Below, in pieces: positions 43,326 through 53,363 of a DNA stretch of 64,000 nt. The stretch is from positions 992,001 through 1,056,000 of the forward strand of contig NZ_CP060298.1 in NCBI RefSeq assembly GCF_014303395.1, given 5' to 3'. Source of the stretch: Nakamurella sp. PAMC28650. Lineage in GTDB: Bacteria; Actinomycetota; Actinomycetes; Mycobacteriales; Nakamurellaceae. Each line of letters begins with the position of its first letter. Positions within the stretch are counted from its first letter, which is position 1. Below the pieces are notes generated by a model that saw only the letters and a list, made by a program, of their open reading frames with translations, ran no database searches and was not told the DNA's origin. The position numbers were made by a program, and so were the translations under genes.

Positions 43326-44884
43326 GTAACTGGTCAGGTGTGGGCGGGTAGCCAGGGGTTCCTGCTGGTCAGCTGGGTGAGGGCGGCCAGGGCTGGTACG
43401 CCGTGTTTTGCGGTCGTTTGTAGGTAGGAGCGGAGGTCCGCGAAGTGTCCGGCTCCTTTTTCGGTGCGCATGGTGCCCGATATTTTCTGTCGGATCTTGG
43501 TCATGCGGATCTCTTGTTCGGTGGGGTTGTTGGTGAACGGGATCGCCGGGTCGGAGGCGAATTTGAGGTAGTCGACTTCTCTGCGGTGGATGCGGCGGGC
43601 CAGTGCTCGGTGTTTGCGGCCGATGGCGCCGTCGGGGTGGGTGGCGGCGAGGAGGGCGTGCCGGATCTTGACGGTTTCGGCGGCGATGACCGCCTGGTCG
43701 ACGGGGGTGTCGGGGTGGGCGGCGGCCGCTTTGTGCAGGGTGAGCAGCGCGTCGCGGACTTGCTGCGCCCAGCACCAGGCGCCGGGCAGGTCTGTGTTGC
43801 TGGCGTGGTGGTGGTCGGTGACGGCCTGTAGCTCGCGGAGCAGATGCGCATTGCACAGCGCATGCCGCGCGGCGGTGTAGGTGTCATACGGTGCCCACGC
43901 GTCGTGGACGGCGGTGCCGGTGAAGCCGGGCAGGATGTTCATCTTGGCCATCGCTTCGGTACCGCGTCTGCGGTGGAAGAACAGTCTGGTGAAGGCCGGG
44001 GTGGACGCGGAGTGCAGCCAGTGGTTGCGACCTTCGCAGCGCAGCCCGGTCTCATCAAAGTGCACCACCGGAGAGGATTTCAAGCGGGCGGTGACCTGGG
44101 CCAAAAATTCGCCCAGGTCACCGGCGGCGCGACTGGTCACCGCGGCGACGGTGCCATCAGAGACAGGAATGCCGAACAGTTCGCTGATGGCCTGGGCGGT
44201 CCGCTTCTTGGACAGGAACTGCCCCATGAACAGATAGATGACGACCGCGCACATCACCGGCCCGTACTGCACGGGTCCGCCCGCCTGGGCGGGTGTGTCG
44301 CCGGTCGAGGTCTTCCCGCAGTGGCAGCGGCGGCTGATGATCTGATGTTCGGTGACGTGCACTTTGATCGGCGGGATGTCGAAGACCTGCCGGCGTGAGC
44401 AGCCAACCTCGGTCGCATCGGCCAGATCCGATCCGCAGCCAGTGCAGCAGCTCGGTTCGTGGCGGATCACCACATCCGGGTCGGCGACCTGGGCTGAAGT
44501 CTGCCCGCGGTGCCCGTCCTGTCCGCCGGGCTTGCGTGTGGACGGCGTGCGCAGCGACCTGGTCTTCGCCTTGCCGGGTCCGTCCGCCGATGGTGGCTTC
44601 GAGGAGTTCTGCGAGTTGGTCCGCAACCGTGCTTCCAGGTCCGCGACCCGCACCTTTAATGCCGCATTCTCGGCGCGGAGGATGTTCAGTTCGGTGCGCA
44701 TTTCGACGATCAGTTCCACCAGTTCGGCGTACGTCGGCTGCGTCATTCCATTATTATCGCATCAGACAACACCATTGTTCGGCGACACGCCGACACGGCT
44801 CACCCCACATAGATCGACATTCTCCGGTCTATTCGCCCAATGAATGACAGTCTATTTCACCGCGGTGAGACCTGACCAGTTACC
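43326..44884 (-). mobile_element. IS66-family element (single-ORF type)
   Basis: Inverted repeats GTAACTGGTCAGGT at both ends, flanked by CCCTCAAG (43318-43325) and CCCTCAAA (44885-44892), an 8-bp duplication with one mismatch. 1559 bp. Lacks the accessory tnpA/tnpB genes, like the ISBst12 subgroup. Confidence 0.9.
43334..44746 (-). CDS. IS66-family transposase (TnpC type)
   Basis: A 470-residue protein, intact. N-terminal coiled coil (LRAENAALKVRVADLEARL), SKPPSADGPGKAKTRS linker, Cys-rich zinc region (CCTGCGSDL, RRCHCGKT), DDE core with VVHFDETGLRCEGR, GTAVHDAWAPYDTY and the FTNNPTEQEIRMTKIRQKISG end. Starts ATG 44746. It lies antisense to the ISAs1 gene it interrupts. Confidence 0.93.
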   Translation of the reverse strand: MTQPTYAELVELIVEMRTELNILRAENAALKVRVADLEARLRTNSQNSSKPPSADGPGKAKTRSLRTPSTRKPGGQDGHRGQTSAQVADPDVVIRHEPSCCTGCGSDLADATEVGCSRRQVFDIPPIKVHVTEHQIISRRCHCGKTSTGDTPAQAGGPVQYGPVMCAVVIYLFMGQFLSKKRTAQAISELFGIPVSDGTVAAVTSRAAGDLGEFLAQVTARLKSSPVVHFDETGLRCEGRNHWLHSASTPAFTRLFFHRRRGTEAMAKMNILPGFTGTAVHDAWAPYDTYTAARHALCNAHLLRELQAVTDHHHASNTDLPGAWCWAQQVRDALLTLHKAAAAHPDTPVDQAVIAAETVKIRHALLAATHPDGAIGRKHRALARRIHRREVDYLKFASDPAIPFTNNPTEQEIRMTKIRQKISGTMRTEKGAGHFADLRSYLQTTAKHGVPALAALTQLTSRNPWLPAHT

Positions 44885-45284
44885 CCTCAAAGTCGTCACC
44901 ATCGCCGCGGGAATTCTGTTTCCGCACGCCGCCCAGGCGATTCAGGTGAGCAGAAAAGTCCGGTCGATCCGATCCAAGAAGTGGCATACCGAGACCGTCT
45001 ACGCGGTCACCGACCTGCACCCGACCCAGGCGTCCGCCGCGCAGCTGGGCACCTGGCTCCGAGGACACTGGTCGATTGAAAACCGTTTGCACTGGGTCCG
45101 GGACGTCACCTTCGGTGAAGACCTGTCCCAGGCCCGCACCGGCAACGGACCCCAGGTCATGGCCACACTACGAAACCTGGCCATCGGACTTCTTCGACTG
45201 GACGGAGCCCGCAACATCGCAGAAGCCGTCCGACATCACGCCCGAGACCCCCACCGACCACTCAAACTCGTGCTGACCAGCTAA
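44885..45284 (+). pseudogene. ISAs1-family transposase, 3' part
   Basis: Continues the gene at 42558-43325: VVTIAAGILFPHAAQAIQ, then WHTETVYAVTDLHPTQASA, GHWSIENRLHWVRDVTFGED with the catalytic Glu, and NLAIGLLRLDGARNIAEA. Ends 42 bases before the right inverted repeat. The frame opens at 44844 inside IS66 DNA, but the native ISAs1 part begins at 44885. Confidence 0.9.
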
Positions 45285-45336
45285 AACAGCCCGACATGAG
45301 CGATCTGCGACTTTGCCGGGGCCCTGGGGGGCGCCC

Positions 45337-46796
45337 TGTCCGTCGTGGATCAGGCACCCGAAGTCCAGACTGGTCGCATCCGATGCGCGTAGTCCGCAGC
45401 GGATGAGGATCAGGGTGAGCAGCCGGCACTGCGGATGCGACCACCGGTCCAGGTTGGCGGGCGATTCGATCTGCGCCATCACATGCTCGGACAACTGGCG
45501 GGACGCTGCGGGCGGTCGGCGGGGAGCATCGCCGGGGAAGAATGCGGCGGTGGTGGGTAGGCTGTCGTCCCACCCGTGCTGGCGGATCGCTTGGAAGAAC
45601 GTGTGCAGGCAGGTGACGGCGTCCTCCCGCATGGCCTGGCTGCCGTTCTGGCCGGCCGGCCACCCGAGATAGCGTTCCAGCAGCGGTCGGTCGACGCCGG
45701 CCAGGGAAGAAATCGTCGGGCTGCACTGGTCAAGGAAACGGCTGAACCTGGTGACCGCCCCGGCGTCGACCAGGACGGTGCTGACGGCCAGCCCGGAGAC
45801 CAGCCGCTGCCGGATCCACCGTTTAGCCAGATTCCGTAGCCAGGGCTGACTGATCCGGTCGAAACGTAAGTTGTTCCGGGCATTGTCAGTTTTGCCTGGG
45901 TTGCGGGTCACGCCCGGCAGGGTATGCAGTCGCCAGATGTCCCGGTCGTATTCCACCTCCCATCCGGTGCCCTGGGCCAGAAGCTCGACGGCGTTGCGGG
46001 CATGGATCAGGAAGCCCTGGTAGGAGCAGGAGGACTTGCTCGCAGTCATTGCTCTCCAATGGTCTTCGTCGTAGTCCAACAGGCTCGAGACCCCGGCGTT
46101 CGCCGCGACCCGGATCGCCCAGTTGATCACCGGAGTTGGTGCGGTGATGCTGTTGTCATCGAAGCGGCGTTGCACGGCGTATTGGAATTCCAGCTTCAGC
46201 TGCGGCGTCAGCGTGGAGAAGTTGATACGGGCCTTGCCGCGGTCCAGGCAATGGGTGATGTAGTCCTGGATCGCTGGTCGGCCGAGCTGACACCATCGGG
46301 TGTGGTGGGACTTGCAGAACAGCTGATGCCGATACTCGATCCACAAGCTGCAAAACGGCAGCCCGCGCTGCGCGTGGTCAGGTTCGGAAACGGTGGGAAA
46401 CGTCGCCGCCCACGTCGCCGGCTCTGATTGACCCGAGCGGGTAAAGCGGCCGCGGTGTCGCGTGCACAACCCCAGACCATGAGTGCCGTAACGACATCCG
46501 TCCACGGCGCAGCCGGACAGTTCAATCCGGCCGTGCAGCAAAGGCCCCGGATCGGCCAGGAACACCGACATGTCCGGGCACCCCGCCGCCCGCCATCGGA
46601 AGCCGTGAGCGCTGCAGAGTCGATGCTCAGCCCCGGAGCGGTCGCATCCGAGCACCGAACACAGCGGCCGGCCCAGGATCCGGTCGCCCGGATCCGGCAG
46701 ATACACCTCGACCCGGAACTGCGGACGCACTGCGGTCATCAATTTGGTCAGCAGTCCTGTCGAGGCCGGTCGCTGCCACGCCGTCTCGGCGGTCAC
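45337..46796 (-). pseudogene. tnpB-like recombinase, 5' part (split by ISAs1)
   Basis: The N-terminal ~485 residues of a Tn554-type TnpB. A Cys/His-rich zinc region opens it (CSVLGCDRSGAEHRLCSAHG, CAVDGCRYGTHGLGLCTRH, FCKSHHTRWC), followed by the SAM-like core-binding domain and the first catalytic Arg (LILIRCGLRASDATSLD). GTG 46796 overlaps the tnpA stop (GTGA) and has GGGAGGTG upstream. The gene continues at 42407 after excision of ISAs1. Confidence 0.85.
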
Positions 46797-47909
46797 AACG
46801 TCACCTCCCGTCCGATGAACCACCCGGCGGTCTCCAACGCCCGTCGGGCGTCCTCGACACCCAGATGACCGTAGGTGTCAATCGTGGTGATGATCGAAGC
46901 GTGCCCAAGGAGTTCCTTGACACTTTCCACCCCAGCAGCCCGCCGCAACAGCCAGGTGGCGTAGGTGTGACGGAACATGTGCGGGCCGAAAGTGATTCCG
47001 GTGCAACGACGTAGCCGCCGCACCAGGTCATAGACCGCCGGATAGGTCAGCGGCTGGCCGTGCGGTTGGCCGAACAGATTGACGAACACGTAGTCGCCAA
47101 TCCAACGCTCCGTACTCGGTGCTCAGGTAGTCGGCATACAACCGCATCACGTCGGCGTTCGTCGGGATGGTCCGCCGACGGCCGGCCTTTACCCTGGCCC
47201 CGTTGTCGTTGCGGCGGGGCACCACCAGCACCTGTCGCTCGGCGATCATCAGGTCCTCGTGGCGCAAACCCAACACCTCGCCGACTCGGAGGCCGGTGTC
47301 CAGCAGCAAAGCGAACAGCAGCCGATCACGCAAGTGCTGGCAGGCATCCAAAATTGCTTGCACCTGATCGACGGTCAGCACCCGCGGTGTGGGGGTCACC
47401 GCGGGCACCGTGATCGTCCGGCGACGCTGCGGTCCGGACTTGCTGATGTGATGCAGGAACGGCTTGAACGAGGAGGAACCCCGGCCCCGCCCGGGCGGTG
47501 CAGTCGTCACCAGAAGCCCCGCCAACGGCTCCCCGTGTCGGGCATGAAACTCGCAGAACGAAGTCAGAGCAGCAAGTTTGCGGTTCACGCTCGACCCGCA
47601 GCATTGCCGCGGCGCCGACGGCAACACCGCCACCCGGCCGTCCCGCCCGGCCGGGGGCAGCTGCAGCCAACCCGCGAACGCGCCGACATCCTCCAACCTC
47701 GCCGACCGCCAATCCACGCCGCGGCCGGCCAAGAACACGAACCAATCCTTCAAGTCATGCGCATAGGCCCGGACCGTGTGCGGTGAACGCCCGATCGACG
47801 CCAGAAACGCCAGGAACCGCTCCACTGGCACCACCGGTGCCAAATCCTCGCCGAGCACCGTCCACGACCCGACACCCGAGCCCGGCATCACCAACCGCTG
47901 CACCCGCAT
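46793..47909 (-). pseudogene. tnpA-like tyrosine recombinase with frameshift
   Basis: First gene of the Tn554-type set. ATG 47909 (RVQRLVMPGSGVGSWTV), core-binding domain (SIGRSPHTVRAYAHDLKDWF), catalytic Arg in LLLDTGLRVGEVLGL. Near 47090, after YLSTEYGALD, the frame shifts by one base and resumes as YVFVNLFGQPHGQP with HMFRHTYATWLL, LLGHASIITT and nucleophile Tyr in TIDTYGHL. All catalytic residues survive, so a single indel or sequencing error is the only damage. Confidence 0.85.
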
Positions 47910-48025
47910 CGCACCCTCCATCTCCGTGTTGGACAACGGCAGATAACCGCATCCAGCACGCAAACAGTGGGACGTTCAGCCTGTGTCGTGCACGTCGTGG
48001 ACGCCGACGAGCTAACTTCAGATAA
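47910..48025. other. Upstream end of the Tn554-type set
   Basis: Short region that should contain the tnpA promoter and transposon end; no inverted repeat is expected for this class and none is seen. Confidence 0.35.
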
Positions 48026-48465
48026 CGCTCACCGGGTTCGCGCAGAACCAGATCTGGGTCGCCGTCGTCCAGTTGGCCACCGAGCTGACCGCCTGGTTGC
48101 AGATGCTGGCCTTGACGGGTACCGGAGCGCGCCGTTGGGAACCGAAACGACTGAGGCTTCAACTGTTCTCCGTCGCCGGGATCATCGCCCGCCGATCCCG
48201 ACGCACCTACCTTCGGCTGTCCGGGCACGCCCCGCACCGGCACCTGTTCACCACCGGCCTGACCCGACTGCACGCCCTCCCGCAGGCCACTTGACCCCAA
48301 GCAACCCCACCCGACCAGCAACAAGAAGAACCACCGGAACGTGGAATCCGGCACCACCCAGGTGACCTTGGGTCGCTCCGACGAACCCGCAGACCCCGCG
48401 GCGGGCGTCACAACACCAGATCTATCGCGCCGAGGGAAGGCCAGTCATCTCAAGAAAGATTGAGG
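48026..48465 (+). pseudogene. IS1380 3' relic nearly identical to copy 1
   Basis: 440 bp matching 19012-19452 with only a few substitutions, starting inside the transposase gene (TGFAQNQIW region) and ending at the IS1380 terminus (AAGAAAGATTGAGG). The left part is absent and the right flank is CTAA, not CTAG, so no target duplication can be paired. It points to recombination or deletion between IS1380 copies. Confidence 0.9.
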
Positions 48466-48644
48466 CTAATGGCAACGGGCACCGCGTGGCCGGCTCCCCT
48501 TGTACCTACCTCGTAGATTCGGACTCTGCTTTCGCCATCCACCACAGACCGGTTCCGGGATGCACAGATTGCGCAGCATTGACTCCATGCTGGACGCCGC
48601 CGCTAAGATTGGACAAGTGGGGTTCATGGTTGAATGCCTTGAGG

Positions 48645-49223
48645 TCAGGGGCCATTGGGAGCGTTGTTCTTGATGACGTCAAATGTCAGCGGGAAGGCGG
48701 GGCCGATGTCGCAATGGCCAGGAACGGCCCCGGCGTCCTTGAGGTTCCAGAACGTAGCCCCGACCGCGGGTATGGTTGCTGGGTCACTGCCGTGTTGAAT
48801 GTCGTACATACGTTGGGCGTGGGTGGCCATAGCGGAGTCAGTGAGCATAGGAATCGGGTATTCGGGGTCGTTGTAGCACGAGGACCACGCCGCGAGGTAC
48901 CAAGGTTTACCTTTTTGTCGGCAAAAGTTCGCGACTTTTCTCACGGCGCCGTTAAGGTCGCCTTCGGAGTTGATTTCCAGTTCGCACAGCGGATTTGCTG
49001 GGTCCGACATGATGGTCTGCCAGGGAATTCCCGAGCTGTTTGTGCTGTTCAGGTGCGAGAAGCCGCCAGTAGTGATGAGAATGTTCGGGGCTAGCGCTTG
49101 CCACTCGGTCAGTGTTCGATGATAGAAGTTGACCATGTCAGTTGCGGTACCTGAGGTCCCGGCGGGGCACGTGCTGTCGGTTTCGCCAGGGAAACATGCC
49201 TCGCCCCAGATCTGCACCATGGC
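48645..49223 (-). pseudogene. Secreted glycosidase-like gene, 3' part
   Basis: The C-terminal ~190 residues of a TIM-barrel glycoside hydrolase (GH5/cellulase-like). MVQIWGEACFPG contains a candidate catalytic Glu, ILITTGGFSHLN and PWYLAAWSSCYND are later barrel strands. Excision of ISL3 and one TATCGTTG restores the frame with the 5' part (reading DDPTIAMVQIWGE). Family number and substrate cannot be assigned with confidence. Confidence 0.7.
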
Positions 49224-49231
49224 TATCGTTG

Positions 49232-50612
49232 GGGTCTCCTGACGTTTTCGTGGGTGGTTTAGCGTCCGGGAAGCGGCGGGCATAACCCGCCGCGGGTGAG
49301 CATTGCCATGGCTATCAACGCTTCTGGGCTGTGAAAGCCGTACGACCTGCGGGTCAAGGCCCGTAGGTGAGTGTTGGTGGCCTCGGATTGGGCGTTGCTC
49401 ATGTGGTGGATCAGGGTGTTCCAAATCAGCTGCTGGAACCGCTTCAACGTTGCGGCCAGGGCGATGAACCCGGGCAGTTGGGAGCGGCGGGCCCAGGCGA
49501 TCCAGCCGGCCAGCAGTTCACGGCCGGCCTGGCCCTTGACCTGGAACACCGCGCGCAGTTGCTCCTTCAGCAGATACGCCCGATACAGATGCCGGTTGGT
49601 CTGGGCGATCGAGGCGACCGACCCGCGTTGCTCCGGGGACAGGTCCGCCGGGTTTTTCAGCAATGCCCAGCGGCTGCCCTTCACCGACGACGCCTGCGCA
49701 GAGCTACTGTTACCCCGCAGCGTGTTCCACGTCTGACGACGGACCTTGTCCAACTCCCGGGTGGCCCACCCCACGATATGAAACGGATCCAATCCCAGCA
49801 CCGCCTGCGGCGCGCGGGCCGTCACGGTGTCGTGGATCCACTGCGCCCCGTCGGCCGAGACGTGCGTCAACGCCGCCGCCCGTTCTGGGCCGAGCTCGTC
49901 GAAGAACCGACCCAGGGTGTCGCTGTTGCGGCCCGGTGCGGCCCACACCAATCTGCCGGAGTCTTGATCGACCACGCACGTCAGATACCGCTGGCCTTTG
50001 CGGTGGGAGATTTCATCGATGCCGATCCGCTGCAGCCCCGCGAGCACGTCCCGGCCGGCCAAACCGTCGGCGACGACGTGCTCGATGATTGCGCTCACGT
50101 GCCGCCACGACGTCCGCATCAACTGCGCCACCACCGACGAAGCGGTGTGCGCCGCCAACCACGCGCACTGGTCTTCAAACGCTCGGGTTGCCCGCGCGCC
50201 GGGTCGGGCCCACGGCACCGCCGCGACGACCACCCCGTGCGTCCGGCAGTTCACCCGCGGAGCCGCAGCCTGCAGGAATACCATCGTCGACCCCCAGTCC
50301 AGCGACCGCCACCGCCGGGTTCCGCCGCCCTGGTCATAGCCCGGCCGTCTACGCCGGCATCGACCGCACCTACTCCGGGCGCCCTTCGTCGCACGCACCG
50401 AAACGACCAGCACCTGCCGGTCGTCGGCCTCCTCCCACGCCACATCGCACACCTGCAGTTGCTCGACACCGAGCAGCTTTCGCCATATCGTTACACCGCG
50501 CACACCGTGCTCCTGGATAGTGACTGACCCTAGATAAGCCAGAACCTATACGCAGCCCGGTGTGTCGCCCACAACCAGGGGTCAAACCACCCACGAGAAC
50601 GTCACAAGAGCC
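49232..50612 (-). mobile_element. ISL3-family insertion sequence, copy 1
   Basis: 1381 bp; ends GGGTCTCCTGACGTTTTCG and (complement) GGCTCTTGTGACGTTCTCG; 8-bp duplication TATCGTTG at 49224-49231 and 50613-50620. Confidence 0.95.
49259..50503 (-). CDS. ISL3-family transposase (copy 1)
   Basis: A 414-residue transposase, intact. N-terminal zinc-like region (CGRCRRRRPGYD, VNCRTHGVVVAAVPW), helix-turn-helix, and DDE motifs GIDEISHRKGQRYL, HVSADGAQWIHDTV and the late SNAQSEATNTHLRA. Differs from copy 2 by only three residues (Gly/Ser near 45, Glu/Gln in FFDELGPER, Ser/Pro in EQRGSVAS). GTG or ATG start at 50503. Confidence 0.93.
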   Translation of the reverse strand: MRGVTIWRKLLGVEQLQVCDVAWEEADDRQVLVVSVRATKGARSRCGRCRRRRPGYDQGGGTRRWRSLDWGSTMVFLQAAAPRVNCRTHGVVVAAVPWARPGARATRAFEDQCAWLAAHTASSVVAQLMRTSWRHVSAIIEHVVADGLAGRDVLAGLQRIGIDEISHRKGQRYLTCVVDQDSGRLVWAAPGRNSDTLGRFFDELGPERAAALTHVSADGAQWIHDTVTARAPQAVLGLDPFHIVGWATRELDKVRRQTWNTLRGNSSSAQASSVKGSRWALLKNPADLSPEQRGSVASIAQTNRHLYRAYLLKEQLRAVFQVKGQAGRELLAGWIAWARRSQLPGFIALAATLKRFQQLIWNTLIHHMSNAQSEATNTHLRALTRRSYGFHSPEALIAMAMLTRGGLCPPLPGR

Positions 50613-51224
50613 TATCGTTGGGTCGTCCTTGTAGGAGATACCAGTCACTGTATTGGTGCGATTTGCGATAAAACGCAAATAGGGCTGCCAGTCAGTTCGG
50701 GTGGGTGTCTTGCCCGAATGTTGCAGGGACTGCGCGTAGCTACTCAGAGTGAGAATGATATGAATTCCGTTGGCGTGGGCCATAGCGATGAACCTGTCGA
50801 CGCGCGTCCAGGTCGCCAAGGACATTGCATCGAACAGATTATGGTGTTTTGTCTCAAACTCCACGACAGCAAGGGTATTGATGTGAGCGGCCATTGCGAG
50901 CGCCACCTCCGCGGCTGGCCGATCATAGGTGCCATACGCAGTCCCGCCGTGGATGCTGAAGGAGTTGGCTTCCAGGCACAGTTGGATTCCGCAGCGGTGC
51001 AAAAAAGGATCAGGCTCGGGCGGACGAATCACGACCCACCCTGTTAGCAGGACGACACCGACCACGATGATGGAGACGAATAGTTTCCGTTCCGTCGTGA
51101 AGAATGGCCCGGGACTGTGCCTTGCGAATGCACTGATACCGACCTGGTCTGAGGTAATGCTGGCGGACCGAGGCGCCAGGGACGCCCGCCTATCCGGGAG
51201 AGTGCGGCGGCGGGGTTGACTCAC
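50613..51224 (-). pseudogene. Secreted glycosidase-like gene, 5' part (split by ISL3)
   Basis: The N-terminal ~200 residues: a basic cytoplasmic start, a signal-anchor helix at about 48-66 (FVSIIVVGVVLLTGWVVI), then barrel strands FSIHGGTAYGTYD, INTLAVVEFETKHHN and GIHIILTLSSYA. The frame reads YKDDPTI up to the ISL3 target TATCGTTG. GTG 51224 is the likeliest start. Continues at 48645-49223. Confidence 0.7.
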
Positions 51225-51320
51225 TGCAACCGTCCAGACATACCCTGCGTGCCAGGATGAGTTGAGGCCAGCGGTTCATAGCAAGTCCGCCTGACGCAGG
51301 GCGAGATTCTGAGGTTCGTA

Positions 51321-51728
51321 GTGATGACAGCAGTGATGGTTCAGGATGAATCGGTGAGTACCGAAGGCCCGAGAGCGGGTGGTCCCAGACGGCGGCGGGC
51401 GTTCACCGTTGCGGAGAAGATCGAGCACCTGACGGCGTACGAGGTGGCCTGCACTGCCAGCGAGGGTGGTGGCGGTGCGTATCTGCGGGAGCAGGGCGTG
51501 TACTCCTCGCAGATCACCCAGTGGCGGCAGCTGCGCGATGCCGGGTTGCTGGCGGGGAAGAAGCCGGGTGAGAAGGTGGGCCGGCCCACCGCTGATCAGG
51601 CGGAGATTGCCCGGCTCACCAGGGAACTGGCGGTCGCCCATCGCCGGTTGGCGACAACTGAGGCAGCCCTGGGGATTATGGGAAAAGGTGCGCCACGGGC
51701 GCGGAGAGGGGCGCTGGTGGGTAGGTAG
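51321..51728 (+). pseudogene. IS3-type OrfA, truncated
   Basis: The helix-turn-helix half of an IS3-type transposase: RRRAFTVAEKIEHLTAYEVA, YLREQGVYSSQITQWRQLRDAG, and the leucine-zipper-like segment IARLTRELAVAHRRLATTE. After EAALGIMGK the family sequence is lost and 17 unrelated residues follow; OrfB is absent. It cannot transpose. Confidence 0.75.
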
Positions 51729-51850
51729 CGCCTCTTGATGTGTTGGCTGTGCATCTGATGAAGGCTTTGGCCCTTCGGTGTCGCCCTGCGTGGGGAGGCA
51801 TCAAACCACCTCTGGGTGCTGGTCGGGTAAATACCAATGCCGTTAAGTTA

Positions 51851-53231
51851 GGGTCTCCTGACGTTTTCGTGGGTGGTTTAGCGTCCGGGAAGCGGCGGGC
51901 ATAACCCGCCGCGGGTGAGCATTGCCATGGCTATCAACGCTTCTGGGCTGTGAAAGCCGTACGACCTGCGGGTCAAGGCCCGTAGGTGGGTGTTGGTGGC
52001 CTCGGATTGGGCGTTGCTCATGTGGTGGATCAGGGTGTTCCAAATCAGCTGCTGGAACCGCTTCAACGTTGCGGCCAGGGCGATGAAGCCGGGGAGTTGG
52101 GAGCGGCGGGCCCAGGCGATCCAGCCGGCCAGCAGTTCACGGCCGGCCTGGCCCTTGACCTGGAACACCGCGCGCAGTTGCTCCTTCAGCAGATACGCCC
52201 GATACAGATGCCGGTTGGTCTGGGCGATCGAGGCGACCGGCCCGCGTTGCTCCGGGGACAGGTCCGCCGGGTTTTTCAGCAATGCCCAGCGGCTGCCCTT
52301 CACCGACGACGCCTGCGCAGAGCTACTGTTACCCCGCAGCGTGTTCCACGTCTGACGACGGACCTTGTCCAACTCCCGGGTGGCCCACCCCACGATATGA
52401 AACGGATCCAATCCCAGCACCGCCTGCGGCGCGCGGGCCGTCACGGTGTCGTGGATCCACTGCGCCCCGTCGGCCGAGACGTGCGTCAACGCCGCCGCCC
52501 GTTCTGGGCCGAGTTGGTCGAAGAACCGACCCAGGGTGTCGCTGTTGCGGCCCGGTGCGGCCCACACCAATCTGCCGGAGTCTTGATCGACCACGCACGT
52601 CAGATACCGCTGGCCTTTGCGGTGGGAGATTTCATCGATGCCGATCCGCTGCAGCCCCGCGAGCACGTCCCGGCCGGCCAAACCGTCGGCGACGACGTGC
52701 TCGATGATTGCGCTCACATGCCGCCACGACGTCCGCATCAACTGCGCCACCACCGACGAAGCGGTGTGCGCCGCCAACCACGCGCACTGGTCTTCAAACG
52801 CTCGGGTTGCCCGCGCGCCGGGTCGGGCCCACGGCACCGCCGCGACGACCACCCCGTGCGTCCGGCAGTTCACCCGCGGAGCCGCAGCCTGCAGGAATAC
52901 CATCGTCGACCCCCAGTCCAGCGACCGCCACCGCCGGGTTCCGCCGCCCTGGTCATAGCCCGGCCGTCTACGCCGGCATCGACTGCACCTACTCCGGGCG
53001 CCCTTCGTCGCACGCACCGAAACGACCAGCACCTGCCGGTCGTCGGCCTCCTCCCACGCCACATCGCACACCTGCAGTTGCTCGACACCGAGCAGCTTTC
53101 GCCATATCGTTACACCGCGCACACCGTGCTCCTGGATAGTGACTGACCCTAGATAAGCCAGAACCTATACGCAGCCCGGTGTGTCGCCCACAACCAGGGG
53201 TCAAACCACCCACGAGAACGTCACAAGAGCC
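51851..53231 (-). mobile_element. ISL3-family insertion sequence, copy 2
   Basis: 1381 bp, near-identical to copy 1, with the 8-bp duplication TTAAGTTA at 51843-51850 and 53232-53239, which lies in the left terminal repeat of the IS4 element. Confidence 0.95.
51878..53122 (-). CDS. ISL3-family transposase (copy 2)
   Basis: A 414-residue transposase, intact, differing from copy 1 at three residues. DDE motifs as in copy 1. The pair of near-identical copies in the same orientation 1.2 kb apart makes the segment 50613-51850 a potential composite unit. Confidence 0.93.
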   Translation of the reverse strand: MRGVTIWRKLLGVEQLQVCDVAWEEADDRQVLVVSVRATKGARSRCSRCRRRRPGYDQGGGTRRWRSLDWGSTMVFLQAAAPRVNCRTHGVVVAAVPWARPGARATRAFEDQCAWLAAHTASSVVAQLMRTSWRHVSAIIEHVVADGLAGRDVLAGLQRIGIDEISHRKGQRYLTCVVDQDSGRLVWAAPGRNSDTLGRFFDQLGPERAAALTHVSADGAQWIHDTVTARAPQAVLGLDPFHIVGWATRELDKVRRQTWNTLRGNSSSAQASSVKGSRWALLKNPADLSPEQRGPVASIAQTNRHLYRAYLLKEQLRAVFQVKGQAGRELLAGWIAWARRSQLPGFIALAATLKRFQQLIWNTLIHHMSNAQSEATNTHLRALTRRSYGFHSPEALIAMAMLTRGGLCPPLPGR

Positions 53232-53363
53232 TTAAGTTAGCGATCTCTCGGAAAAAGGCCCGTTCCGGTCCTGGTGATTTAATTGAATGGTGACCGAGAA
53301 TGGCGTGGTAGCCATCTTGGAGCCATTAGTTGATGTCATCGTGGGCGTGGCACAATATGTGGT

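Larger units (their letters stand above)
42408..45326 (+). mobile_element. ISAs1-family element, itself interrupted by IS66
   Basis: Perfect 19-bp inverted repeats CAGGGCCCCGGCAAAGTCG at both ends and a 10-bp duplication GGGGGCGCCC (42398-42407 and 45327-45336). Total 2919 bp, of which 1559 bp are an inserted IS66-type element; the original ISAs1 would be about 1.36 kb including one 8-bp duplication. Confidence 0.95.
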
